In this document: piece by piece, positions 30,323 to 39,395 of the stretch | Position numbering within the stretch: position 1 is the first letter of the stretch | Layout of the letters: each line of letters starts with the position of its first letter | NCBI GenBank assembly: GCA_937920475.1 | Contig: CALEUX010000009.1 | Span: 1 to 64,000 of the forward strand | Direction: 5' to 3' | Length of the DNA stretch: 64,000 nucleotides | From: an uncultured Marinilabiliaceae bacterium | GTDB lineage: Bacteria > Bacteroidota > Bacteroidia > Bacteroidales > Marinilabiliaceae | The notes under the pieces: model-generated | The model's database searches: none | What the model was told of the DNA's origin: nothing | The model's input: only the letters and a program-made list of their open reading frames with translations | Translations under genes and position numbers: made by a program

Positions 30323-30831
30323 CCTTTTCATTATATTTCCGTATTATTACGGACTTATAGTTTGACAAAAAATATTTAAAAAACGTTTTAAATATTTGAT
30401 TAGAATACCGAATAGTTTATTAATTTGTTTCTAATCATTTAAACAATTCTAACAATTTAAAAAATTGTCATAAACAATTGTTATTAGGGTGTTTATATAA
30501 CTTAAACAACACCAAATTCTCAAAATTAAAGGGAAAAATGTTTAAGAAACTGTTTAAATTTAGATATAAGATTTTTAGAAGCGAAGCATCGCGTAGTCCC
30601 GAGAATCGGGATAAGATTGATTGATAAGATTTATAAGTTTTTATAGATGTCTTGGCATTTTTCCAGACTTGTTTATCCGTCTAATCATCTTAATAAAAAT
30701 TTCAATATTTAATTTAAACAGTTGCTAAGCTTTTTATTGTTGGTAAAAGATATATAAAGCAAGAAAGTTAAATCCTTTGTTCGTTTTAACCACCAGGCTG
30801 TTATCAAAAAACCTTAATTAATTTTTTAAGG
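30323..30831. other. Gap between the two signalling operons, with repeat copy 2
   Basis: A short imperfect terminator-like hairpin (TCCGT/ACGGA, 30338-30353) and a palindrome ACAATTT/AAATTGT (30452-30468) are followed by the repeat at 30546-30724. The last 100 bases should carry the promoter of the second operon, but I see no exact -7 box. Confidence 0.5.
30546..30724. repeat. Dispersed inverted-ended repeat, copy 2
   Basis: The ends are perfect 13-base inverted copies (AACTGTTTAAATT at 30548-30560 and AATTTAAACAGTT at 30711-30723). The middle holds a CCCGAGAATCGGG hairpin that corresponds to those in copies 1 and 3, but the rest of the middle has diverged. It belongs to the same family as the elements at 1143 and 56721. 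Confidence 0.7.
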
Positions 30832-32709
30832 ATGAAAAAAATTAGAATAAAATCGCTGTTAACAAAATATAGCTTTCAAGGAGCCGTGCTAGGGATTATT
30901 GTTTCCCTGATAATATTTCTTTTAAGCATGGACTCCCCTATTTATAAAACAACCAATAGCTCGTTTACCGATCTGTTCACCCTTTTTCCTGCCTTATGGG
31001 CTGTGTTGCTGATACCCGTTGTTGGCACCCTGTCTGGATATTTTGTTGCCAGGCGGTTTTCGTCCATTATTAAAAAGCAATCCAATAAATTAAAAAAAGA
31101 AGCCAGTCGTACCGAAATGGTTCTTTCGTTTATCGACAATTTAAGACAGGATAAATTAGACGAGCACATTAGCGATAAAGATAAAAACGATCCGCTTACA
31201 CAAGCCCTATTAAACTTACGGGGCTTTATGGTTCAAAGTAAGCAGGAACAACAGCAGCGTCGGATTGAAGAGGAACAAAGAAACTGGGTTACACAAGGGT
31301 TGGCTCAATTTGGTGAAATTCTGCGTCAAAACACCGACAACCTCGAAGAGCTTTCCTACAATATTATTCGTTACCTTGTTACCTACCTCAAAGTTAATCA
31401 GGGTGGCGTATTTCTGGTTAATCAAAACAAAGCTGGCGAAAAATATCTTGAAATGAACGCCTGCGTTGCCTACGACCGTAAAAAATTTGCCGATAAAGTT
31501 GTTAACTGGGGCGAAGGTTTGTTGGGCCGTTGTGCACTTGAAAAAGAAACCATCTTTATTACCGATGTCCCAAACCACTATATAACCATCACATCCGGAT
31601 TAGGAGATTCAAACCCAGGAACACTTCTTCTGGTTCCTTTAAAAACCAATGAAGAGTTGTTTGGCGTTATTGAACTTGCTTCATTTCAAATACTTCAAAA
31701 ATTTGAAATTGAATTTGTTGAAAAAACAGCCGAAAGTATTGCCTCCACCATTGCCACGGTAAAAAACAATATCCAAACCAACAAATTGCTTCGGGAAACA
31801 CAAATCCAGGCCGAGAAAATGTCGCAACAGGAAGAAGAACTGCGTCAAAACCTGGAAGAAATGCGTGCCACCCAGGAAGAAAGCGACCGACGCGAAATTG
31901 AACGTAAAGGTATTCTGGATGCCATTGACCATGCCGCCATCTCCTGTGAATTTGATACTACCGGAACACTTTTATCTGTTAACGAGAATTTCCTTAAGAC
32001 TTTTAAATACAAGCCAGAAGAAGTAGAAGGGCAGCACCTTAAAATTTTCTTCTTTAAAGATGATGTAAGCGAATTAGACCGCATACTGGCCGACCTTTCA
32101 AACGGTCATAACTTCCGAGGACGGGTGCGCAGAAGAACCAAAGCTGGCGAAGAAATTTACCTGTTAACTACTTATAGTCCTGTAATTGACCACAATGGCG
32201 AAATCCTGAAAGTTCTTAGCCTCGAAAACGATGTAACAGAACAGGTTAAGATGGAAGAGGCGCTGAAACATGCCAAAGAGGAACTCGGGTTACTGCTCGA
32301 AGAAGCACGTAACGAAGTGAAGGAACAGTTTAAGGAAATTGAGTCCGTTAAGATAAGAAATGAAAAAACCCTCGAAGGCGCGCTTGATGCCATTATAACT
32401 ACAAACAAGGATGGTATTCTTGAATTCTTTAACGTTGCTGCTGAAAAACTCTGGGGTTACGACCGCAGCGAGGTGCTAGGTCAAAATGTATCAATGCTCT
32501 TCTCAAAAGAAACAGCCAAAACCAACGAGTTTGTCTCTGAATTTATTTCAAGCGATGGACAAAAAATTGTGGGTGAGCGCCGTGAAATACCAATCCGTAA
32601 CAAATATGGCGAAGACATACCCGTTCTATTTCTGCTTTCAGAAGCAAAAGTAGGCGACGACCATTCATTCACTGCTTTTATACAGAATGTTGAAGTAGAA
32701 TTGTTTTAA
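30832..32709 (+). CDS. Membrane GAF/PAS sensor without output domain
   Basis: 625 residues: TM1 (about 16-32), TM2 (50-72), a HAMP-like/coiled-coil stretch, GAF (about 155-300, with GEGLLGRCA and ITSGLGDSNP), another coiled coil (300-355), then two PAS domains (about 360-475 and 510-620). It ends after the second PAS with no kinase, cyclase or phosphatase domain, so it must signal through a partner. The GAF module is shared with the proteins at 34975 and 35758. First gene of the second operon; the CheR gene follows after 15 bases. Confidence 0.85.
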   Translation: MKKIRIKSLLTKYSFQGAVLGIIVSLIIFLLSMDSPIYKTTNSSFTDLFTLFPALWAVLLIPVVGTLSGYFVARRFSSIIKKQSNKLKKEASRTEMVLSFIDNLRQDKLDEHISDKDKNDPLTQALLNLRGFMVQSKQEQQQRRIEEEQRNWVTQGLAQFGEILRQNTDNLEELSYNIIRYLVTYLKVNQGGVFLVNQNKAGEKYLEMNACVAYDRKKFADKVVNWGEGLLGRCALEKETIFITDVPNHYITITSGLGDSNPGTLLLVPLKTNEELFGVIELASFQILQKFEIEFVEKTAESIASTIATVKNNIQTNKLLRETQIQAEKMSQQEEELRQNLEEMRATQEESDRREIERKGILDAIDHAAISCEFDTTGTLLSVNENFLKTFKYKPEEVEGQHLKIFFFKDDVSELDRILADLSNGHNFRGRVRRRTKAGEEIYLLTTYSPVIDHNGEILKVLSLENDVTEQVKMEEALKHAKEELGLLLEEARNEVKEQFKEIESVKIRNEKTLEGALDAIITTNKDGILEFFNVAAEKLWGYDRSEVLGQNVSMLFSKETAKTNEFVSEFISSDGQKIVGERREIPIRNKYGEDIPVLFLLSEAKVGDDHSFTAFIQNVEVELF

Positions 32710-32724
32710 TAACACCCCTTAAGC

Positions 32725-33573
32725 ATGCAGAATAGCGAAGAGGATATTACAATTAAAGAATATCTGCAAATACTTAAGGATTCCTCACCTTACGATTTCA
32801 GTGAGTATTCCGATAATTCGATATACCGGCGCATCCATAAGGTTATGCGCGATTACCGACTGAGCCTAAACGAATTAGTTGCAAAAACAAAATCAGACCA
32901 AGAGTTTGTTGAGCAAATTGTTGAGGCAGTTACAGTTAATACCACCGAACTATTCCGCGATCCCTCGGTTTGGGTTTACATCTTACAAAAGCTGCTCCCC
33001 CAATTTAAAAATAATCCCAACATAAACATTTGGCACGCAGGGTGTTCTTCAGGTCAGGAAGTTTATTCCAACTTAATTTTACTCGATCATCTGGGGCTTT
33101 TAAAACAGTCAACCGTTTATGCTACCGATATAAGCCAAAAAGTGCTCGACCAGGCCAAAAAAGGCGTATATAAGTATAGATTTAATTTGAATTACATCGA
33201 AAACTTTAATCAGGTTTTGGGTGTTAACGAACCCAAAGTTGATTTTTCAAAGTATTTCGATATTAATGAATCCGAAGACAGAATTGTAGTTAAAGACTTC
33301 TTACGAACTTTACCTAAATTCATGAAGCACGATCTGGTTCAGGAAAAACTTCCTTTCTATAACAAATTTGACATTATTTTTTGCCGAAACGTATTGATTT
33401 ATTTCAACTCGGGCTTACAGTCGCGCATCATTCAACGATTTCACGATAATCTTTTCCCTGGTGGGTCTATGATTTTAGGCACGCACGAAGCCATAACCGG
33501 TTTCTTTAAAACCAAATTTGTTAAAAACGGGCCAGTTTATTTAAAAAGCAACGTTTTTCATTTTAAATATTAA
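32725..33573 (+). CDS. CheR-type methyltransferase, intact motifs
   Basis: 282 residues with NTTELFRDP, the SAM site IWHAGCSSGQEVYS, ATDISQKVLDQAKKGVY and the IIFCRNVLIYF strand, all as in working CheR enzymes. The segment between the DIS and CRNV motifs is longer and different from that of the chemotaxis CheR at 26932, so it need not act on the MCP. In other bacteria CheR and CheB domains are fused to PAS kinases. Here they are separate genes next to PAS/GAF proteins. Its target is unknown. Confidence 0.9.
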   Translation: MQNSEEDITIKEYLQILKDSSPYDFSEYSDNSIYRRIHKVMRDYRLSLNELVAKTKSDQEFVEQIVEAVTVNTTELFRDPSVWVYILQKLLPQFKNNPNINIWHAGCSSGQEVYSNLILLDHLGLLKQSTVYATDISQKVLDQAKKGVYKYRFNLNYIENFNQVLGVNEPKVDFSKYFDINESEDRIVVKDFLRTLPKFMKHDLVQEKLPFYNKFDIIFCRNVLIYFNSGLQSRIIQRFHDNLFPGGSMILGTHEAITGFFKTKFVKNGPVYLKSNVFHFKY

Positions 33574-33582
33574 TTATATAAA

Positions 33583-34407
33583 GTGAATTTCAGTATAACT
33601 GATATCAAGGAATTGACCTTATCCATGCTGGGCTATCCCAATATGGACTATACCAACTATTCATTATCTTTTTTGAAAAGAAGGTTGGCAATAGTTTTCA
33701 CAAGCTTAAACATAAGGCGAAAAGACCAATTTCTTGAAATGCTGAAGAAAAAGGATTTCAGAGATCAGGTAATCACTCGCATGCTGGTTGATAATACTGA
33801 GATGTTTAGAGACCCGGCTTTTTGGCGTATGCTAAGAGATAAAATTGTAAAGGATTTGCCCTCCAATAGTTCCATATGGTTTCCGTGCGAAAGCAGTGGA
33901 GAAGAAGTTTATTCATTATCCATTATTCTTAATGAGCAAAATTTTGCATCCCGATTTAAATTAATTTGCAGCAACCCATCATCAGAGAAATGTAATGCTA
34001 TTAACCAAGGTCGGTTAAACGGAAAGCACTTCGATTTAAATCACACAAATTACAGGCGCTTAGAAGAAAATGATTTCTTCGATTCATATTTCACTATACA
34101 GAACGGCCATCTTATTGTTTGTGAAAAATTAAGAGAAAATGTAAATTGTGTTCACGGAAGTGTTTCTGACACCATACCTTCAGGAGTTGTGTCGCTTATA
34201 TTATTTAGAAATGTCTCAATATATTACAATCATCGCCAGGCAACCTCGATTTTTGATTTATTGTATGAAAAACTAATGCCGGGAGGTTATCTCGTTATAG
34301 GAGTTAAGGAACAACTCCCCGAAAAAATTGCCGACAAAATGATAGTAATCGACGAAACAGAAAAAATTTATAAAAAACCTTTGCCGCGAACCAATGGATT
34401 ATATTAA
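33583..34407 (+). CDS. Degenerate CheR-like protein
   Basis: 274 residues from a GTG start; an in-frame stop lies just upstream and the next ATG would cut into the conserved helical part. DNTEMFRDPAFW matches the CheR entry segment, but the SAM site reads WFPCESSGEEVYS instead of xxAGCSSGEE, the acidic DIS strand is CSNPSS, and the CRNVLIYF strand reads FRNVSIYY. So it keeps the fold but probably not SAM binding. It may dimerise with, or regulate, the intact CheR encoded just before it. The frame overlaps the next gene by 14 bases. Confidence 0.78.
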   Translation: MNFSITDIKELTLSMLGYPNMDYTNYSLSFLKRRLAIVFTSLNIRRKDQFLEMLKKKDFRDQVITRMLVDNTEMFRDPAFWRMLRDKIVKDLPSNSSIWFPCESSGEEVYSLSIILNEQNFASRFKLICSNPSSEKCNAINQGRLNGKHFDLNHTNYRRLEENDFFDSYFTIQNGHLIVCEKLRENVNCVHGSVSDTIPSGVVSLILFRNVSIYYNHRQATSIFDLLYEKLMPGGYLVIGVKEQLPEKIADKMIVIDETEKIYKKPLPRTNGLY

Positions 34408-34978
34408 ATCAGACAGAAATTTTAAACTCATTGTTTTGGGTGGTTCTGCAGGAAGTTTTTCTGTGGTATCAAAAATTTTGTCTCAATTAAAACCCGATTT
34501 TAAAATACCATTGGTTCTTTCGCTGCATCGGTTAAAACACGTAAGGTCGGGGTTGGTTGAAAGCCTCAGTTATAAATCGGCCATTGAAATCATTGAACCC
34601 TGCGATAAAGACAAAATCAATAACAACTTTGCATATCTGGCGCCCTCAAACTACCACCTTTTTGTTGAATTCGATGGAACACTGTCTTTGTCAACGGAAG
34701 AGTCGAACAACCATAGCCGACCTTCCATCGACTATACTTTATCGTCGGCAGCTTATGCCTACCGTGATAAAACATTGGGAATTCTGCTTACCGGAGCCAA
34801 TCGCGATGGGGCCCAGGGGTTAAAAGATATAGCCGATCACAACGGATATACCATTGTGCAGGACCCGAAAACCTGCGATATTGACACTATGCCCCTGGCT
34901 GCCTTACGATTGTTTACCCCCAACCAGATTCTGACGCCCGATCAAATTGTGCAATTTTTAAACAGCCTACCACAATGA
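34394..34978 (+). CDS. CheB-type methylesterase domain without receiver
   Basis: 194 residues forming only the esterase domain. The likely triad is Ser18 (GGSAGS), His45 (LSLHRLK) and Asp138 (GANRDGAQG). The spacing agrees with the E. coli enzyme to within a few residues. Without a receiver domain it cannot be switched by CheA in the standard way and may be always active or be gated by a partner. It overlaps the degenerate CheR gene by 14 bases and the next gene by four, a sign of tight translation coupling. Confidence 0.87.
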   Translation: MDYIKSDRNFKLIVLGGSAGSFSVVSKILSQLKPDFKIPLVLSLHRLKHVRSGLVESLSYKSAIEIIEPCDKDKINNNFAYLAPSNYHLFVEFDGTLSLSTEESNNHSRPSIDYTLSSAAYAYRDKTLGILLTGANRDGAQGLKDIADHNGYTIVQDPKTCDIDTMPLAALRLFTPNQILTPDQIVQFLNSLPQ

Positions 34979-35748
34979 ACATACAACTAGTCAAGAAAAA
35001 ATCGCTGATGTTTTGGCTTTTTTTATTGGCAGGCATTATTTTTCTGCTGTCAATCACTCGTCATTTTCTTTTCGAGGTGAACGCCGAATCGTGGTTTTAT
35101 TATTTTGAAGTTACATCGTTCCTTTTGCTGATAGTCATGTTAATTCTGGCCGAAAAACTTTATCATAATTACAACAATCAAATAACCCGGCAAAAAGAAA
35201 AGTATCAAAGCGAAATCAACGAATTGCACGAAAAAAATGTGTCCTTAACCAATAAAATTTCTTTATACGAAAAAACTGAATTCGAGGCCTATGAGCTTAG
35301 TGAAAAACAAGATAAATTATTAAGCCGCATTGTAAACATGGGGGTGTCATCCAACCCCTGCCGAAGTTTTCTCAGTTTGTTTTCAGATGCAACTCAGGCC
35401 ATGTCGGCAATTCTTTACACAGAAACACAACCCTCGGGCAATTTTATCGTACAAGAAACTTACGGTATTCCCGAGGATTACATCCCGGCACCGTTTTCAA
35501 TATCAGAAGGGTTAAACGGTCAGGCCGTGGCCGAAAGAAAACCCTTGGTTATAGAAGAAATACCTGAAGAATATTTCAATGTGCAAACGGGATTAGGGAA
35601 TTCCAAACCACGATTTCTCTATTTGTTACCGGTTATAAAAGATAAAACATGCGTGGCTTTAATTGAATTGGCTACCTTTAAAAAAACTGATTTAGAAAAA
35701 ATGTGGCACAATATTTCGGCCAAAATAATTGAAAAAGGATTATTATAA
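34975..35748 (+). CDS. Membrane-anchored GAF-domain protein
   Basis: 257 residues: TM1 (about 11-27), TM2 (43-61), a coiled coil (70-115) and one GAF domain (about 120-255) with SEGLNGQAVAE and VQTGLGNSKP. No output domain follows. It looks like a shortened relative of the N-terminal half of its neighbours at 30832 and 35758. It probably forms mixed dimers with one of them or supplies a ligand signal. It starts within the stop region of the CheB-type gene (four-base overlap). Confidence 0.8.
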   Translation: MNIQLVKKKSLMFWLFLLAGIIFLLSITRHFLFEVNAESWFYYFEVTSFLLLIVMLILAEKLYHNYNNQITRQKEKYQSEINELHEKNVSLTNKISLYEKTEFEAYELSEKQDKLLSRIVNMGVSSNPCRSFLSLFSDATQAMSAILYTETQPSGNFIVQETYGIPEDYIPAPFSISEGLNGQAVAERKPLVIEEIPEEYFNVQTGLGNSKPRFLYLLPVIKDKTCVALIELATFKKTDLEKMWHNISAKIIEKGLL

Positions 35749-35757
35749 CAGAACGAA

Positions 35758-38370
35758 ATGCCTGTTAATACCAACAAAATAAAAGAATGGAGGAAACTAT
35801 TGTCCCTTAAGGAGGTTTCCTACTCACAGAAATTCATTCTGTTTTCTTCTGTGATTTTTCTGCTTATTCTCATCTGGTCGGGCTTTCTGGCATTAAAAGA
35901 AGCCAAGCTTTCATTATTAAATATTATTGCCCTTCATAAAACAGTTTTAGTCTGGTTTACAGATTCTCTGGTACTTGCCTTGGCATTTTCCGGCATTGTT
36001 TACTATAATTTGCTGAAAAACAAGACTCAAAAACTGAGAAATGAAATTGCTGTTTTAAATGAACGCATTACACATAACATTAATCTGGCTAATAATTTAA
36101 AGCAGGCTAAATGGGATAAGCTCAAATCAAATGGAGATATTTTATCCCAAACCCTATTAGATTTGGGTGAAAATATAAAAGAAAGCAAAAAAAGAGAAGA
36201 GGAACAAAATTGGATAACCCTGGGTAAAGACCAAATATCGGAACTCCTTCGCAATGCTCATAATCTGGAAGACCTTTCTGTTTCTGTGTTAAAGGCGCTT
36301 ATCAATTACATGGGTGGTATTCAGGGAGCATTTTATCTCGAACAAAATAATATTTTGAAGCGAACTGGGATGTATGCCTATGGCCGCCGTCGGTTCGAAT
36401 ACAATGAAATACCTATTGGGAAGGGATTAATAGGTGCTGCCGCCTATGAAAAAGCACTTATTTTTCGGTCTGAAATACCCGATGATTATTTTACCATTAC
36501 CTCAGGTTTATTAGGAGAACAAAAGCCCAAAAGTATTTTACTGATACCGCTTTTACAGGAAGAAGCTCTTCAGGGAGTTCTGGAAATCGCATTTCTCGAA
36601 AACCGAATTCCCCGGTTTAAAATTAGTTTTGCCGAGGAAGTTGGATCCATAATTGGTCAAACCATATACAACCTGAAGATTACCACCCGTACCGAAATGC
36701 TTCTTAAAGAATCGCAGGAAATGACCAGCACTCTCAAGAAAAATGAAGAGCAGCTACGTCAAAATGCCCGCGAAATGATTGAAGCCCAGGAAGAATTGGA
36801 GCGCAGCAATCAAATGCTTGAAAAACAAATTCAAGAGGTAGCCAATTCACAAAAGAAACTGGAAGCTCTGCTCACCAATGCCTCTGAGTTTATTTCAATC
36901 TACGACGAGAATCAGGAGCTGGTATTCGAGAGTCCTTCGGTAAAACGAATATTGGGTTATTCCGACAATGACATCGTAACTGGTATGGATCCTGATGTTT
37001 TAACCCCCCGTGGACTAAAAACCATCAACCAATTATTCCAATACTTAATTGATACTCCGGGAGGAGAGCAAACAGCACAATACACATACCTTAGAAAGAA
37101 CGGTGAAAAACTTTTCCTCGAAACCAAAGGGAAGAACCTTCTGCACGACTCCGCTATTCGCGGTATCATCTTTAACACTCAGGACATTACTGAGCGAAAA
37201 CGGGCCGAGAAAGAGGAGCGCATGAAAAGCCGCATGCAAAGTTTGTCTGAAAACTCTCCGGATATGATTATCCGCATCAACCTGTTAGGGAAACTTGTTT
37301 ATGTAAATCCTGCCGTCACCAGTTTTATCGATTTACCAGCAGCCGACCTGGTTAAGAAAAGAATTGTGGATCTTGAAATTGACCCACGCTTTATCGATTT
37401 CATGCAAGAAACGCTGGCCTATGTTAAAGAACAACAACAACAAATAATTTCCGAAGTGGCCGTTAGTTCTCAAAATGGAGAACGAATTATGGAAATAAAG
37501 GCAATTCCGGAACTTGGCGAAGAAGGTGAATTAGAAACCATTCTTTTTGTTGCTCATGATATGACCGAGTTCAAGAAAATTGAACAGGAAATTAAAGAGA
37601 AAAACAAAAAGATTTCGGATAGTATCAATTATGCCCAACGAATTCAAACGTCTATTTTACCCGACACTCGTCTGTTGCAGGAATTCTTCCCCCGGTCATT
37701 CATTTTCTATAGACCAAAGGATGTGGTGAGTGGCGATTTCCCATGGTTTTTCCGTAAAGACAACATTTACTATATAGCTGCCGTGGATTGTACCGGACAT
37801 GGCGTGCCAGGGGCTCTCATAAGTTTTATCGGGCACTTCCTACTCAATAACATCGTAAGTTTGGAGAACAACCTCACAGCATCTCAAATTCTTGACAACC
37901 TTCATCTTGAAGTCAGAAGTACGCTAAAGCAAGATCAGGAAGGAGCTTTAGGCCGCGATGGTATGGATTTGGCTCTTTGTAAAATCGACCCGGATAATCA
38001 GGTTTTGGAATTCTCAGGAGCCCACCGTCCACTTTATTATTTACGGAAAGGCGAATTAACAGAATATCAAGGCACCCGAAAGGGCATTGGAGGTATTCCT
38101 TTGGCAAAAAAAGTAGAGAAAGACTTTGAAAACCATATTATTCATTACCAAAAAGGTGATCAGATTTTCATTTTTAGTGATGGACTACCCGACCAGTTGG
38201 GCGGCCCCGAGCGGAAAAAATATCAGACCAAAAGGATACGTGAAGCCTTAACCGAAAAACCAGATGCATCAATGGCTCATTTCTCTCGATACTTTTCAAT
38301 GGACTTTTATGAATGGTTGGGCGATGAAAAACAAGTTGATGATGTACTTTTGATTGGAATTGAATTGTAA
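35758..38370 (+). CDS. Membrane GAF/PAS-regulated SpoIIE-type phosphatase (SiaA-like)
   Basis: 870 residues: two TM segments (about 25-46, 63-83), coiled coil, GAF (about 150-305), PAS (370-480), PAS (490-600), a short helix with SINYAQRIQTSILP, and a PP2C/SpoIIE domain (640-870). The metal-binding motifs are present: VVSGDF, AAVDCTGHGVPGALIS, GRDGMDLALC, IFSDGLPDQ and VDDVLLIGIEL. By analogy with SiaA of Pseudomonas it should dephosphorylate the SiaC-like protein two genes on. GAF and PAS domains would set its activity. The SGDF motif is followed by PWF where YWF is more usual. Confidence 0.9.
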   Translation: MPVNTNKIKEWRKLLSLKEVSYSQKFILFSSVIFLLILIWSGFLALKEAKLSLLNIIALHKTVLVWFTDSLVLALAFSGIVYYNLLKNKTQKLRNEIAVLNERITHNINLANNLKQAKWDKLKSNGDILSQTLLDLGENIKESKKREEEQNWITLGKDQISELLRNAHNLEDLSVSVLKALINYMGGIQGAFYLEQNNILKRTGMYAYGRRRFEYNEIPIGKGLIGAAAYEKALIFRSEIPDDYFTITSGLLGEQKPKSILLIPLLQEEALQGVLEIAFLENRIPRFKISFAEEVGSIIGQTIYNLKITTRTEMLLKESQEMTSTLKKNEEQLRQNAREMIEAQEELERSNQMLEKQIQEVANSQKKLEALLTNASEFISIYDENQELVFESPSVKRILGYSDNDIVTGMDPDVLTPRGLKTINQLFQYLIDTPGGEQTAQYTYLRKNGEKLFLETKGKNLLHDSAIRGIIFNTQDITERKRAEKEERMKSRMQSLSENSPDMIIRINLLGKLVYVNPAVTSFIDLPAADLVKKRIVDLEIDPRFIDFMQETLAYVKEQQQQIISEVAVSSQNGERIMEIKAIPELGEEGELETILFVAHDMTEFKKIEQEIKEKNKKISDSINYAQRIQTSILPDTRLLQEFFPRSFIFYRPKDVVSGDFPWFFRKDNIYYIAAVDCTGHGVPGALISFIGHFLLNNIVSLENNLTASQILDNLHLEVRSTLKQDQEGALGRDGMDLALCKIDPDNQVLEFSGAHRPLYYLRKGELTEYQGTRKGIGGIPLAKKVEKDFENHIIHYQKGDQIFIFSDGLPDQLGGPERKKYQTKRIREALTEKPDASMAHFSRYFSMDFYEWLGDEKQVDDVLLIGIEL

Positions 38371-38412
38371 TTATATTTACGTAAATTTAGACACTATTTT
38401 GAAATAAACGTC

Positions 38413-38976
38413 ATGGAAAAGGAGAACCAAGGGTTTCTGGAGTTTGCTTATCAACTCTACAAAACCATGAAAACCAATGAAATAAATTTGGTTTACGAAG
38501 GAGAAGTCACTCAGGAAATAACCAAAACCTTTACTTCTCTTACCGAAAAAAGCCTTTCTAAAAGTGCGGAATCAAACACCGTGCAAAAGAAGGTTTTTAA
38601 TGTAATGGTAGAATGTTTACAAAACATCAGTAAACATGCCGACTCTTTAAACGATGAAGACGAAGAACGCAGAGGAATTGTAATGGTGAGCAAAGGTGAA
38701 GACAGCTACAATATCATTACCGGCAATGTTATTAAAAATGAAAAAGTTCCTGAGCTGAAAAAAAGCCTTGAGCTCATCAACAGTCTCGATAAAGAAGGTC
38801 TCTCAACCCTGTTTAAACAACAGATAAAAGAAACAACCATTTCGGATAAAGGAGGCGCCGGACTTGGATTAATTGATATTGCAAAAAAAACGGGAAGTAA
38901 ATTAACTTACCAGTTTAAAGAGCTTAACGAGAATGTCTCCTTTTTCATTTTAACATCTACCATTAAGAGAAACTGA
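38413..38976 (+). CDS. siaB: SiaB-family protein kinase
   Basis: A soluble 187-residue protein with a GHKL-type ATPase pattern: VMVECLQNISKHA as N box and GGAGLGLIDIAKKTGS as the glycine box. The family, named after SiaB of Pseudomonas, phosphorylates SiaC on Thr. Here it lies between the SpoIIE phosphatase and SiaC genes, so kinase, phosphatase and substrate form a complete switch. There is no sensor domain, so input should come through the phosphatase or a binding partner. Confidence 0.88.
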   Translation: MEKENQGFLEFAYQLYKTMKTNEINLVYEGEVTQEITKTFTSLTEKSLSKSAESNTVQKKVFNVMVECLQNISKHADSLNDEDEERRGIVMVSKGEDSYNIITGNVIKNEKVPELKKSLELINSLDKEGLSTLFKQQIKETTISDKGGAGLGLIDIAKKTGSKLTYQFKELNENVSFFILTSTIKRN

Positions 38977-38990
38977 TAAAATTAAGCACC

Positions 38991-39371
38991 ATGAACAATA
39001 TAAACATCAAAGGTACTGATGATACCCCTTCTGTAATTCTTGACAAGGATAAGGGTTTGTTTGAAATTTCTGGAAGATCCTTACCGGAGGATGTAAATAT
39101 GTTTTATGAACAAATTCTGGACTGGATTGACGAATATGCCAAAAGTCCCAACGACAGAACAGAGTTCAACTTTAAACTGGAATATTTTAACACGGCTTCT
39201 TCAAAAGTCATTCTCGATATTCTTCTTAAATTTGAGGAAATCGTAGAAAATGGAAAAGAAGTGGTAATTAAATGGCATTACCATGAAGATGAGGAAGATA
39301 TGCTGGAAGCTGGCGAAGAATATGCTGATATAGTAGAAATTCCTTTTGATTACGTGGTTTATAATCAATAA
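38991..39371 (+). CDS. siaC: SiaC-family regulatory phosphoprotein (DUF1987)
   Basis: 126 residues with a STAS-like fold: SVILDKDKGLFEISGRSLPED near the start in part, and FKLEYFNTASSKVILD. Thr68 lies in the FNTASSK motif and falls at the same position as the phosphorylated Thr of Pseudomonas SiaC. Unphosphorylated SiaC binds and activates the diguanylate cyclase SiaD there. No GGDEF protein is encoded in this window, so its binding target here is open. The next gene is a large ABC transporter, 24 bases on. Confidence 0.9.
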   Translation: MNNINIKGTDDTPSVILDKDKGLFEISGRSLPEDVNMFYEQILDWIDEYAKSPNDRTEFNFKLEYFNTASSKVILDILLKFEEIVENGKEVVIKWHYHEDEEDMLEAGEEYADIVEIPFDYVVYNQ

Positions 39372-39395
39372 ACCTGTTTGATTGACCTTTAAAAA

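Noticed and set aside
33583-34407. Reading the degenerate CheR as a pseudogene
   Set aside because: The frame is complete, tightly coupled with both neighbours, and of normal length, so loss of motifs looks selective and not due to decay.
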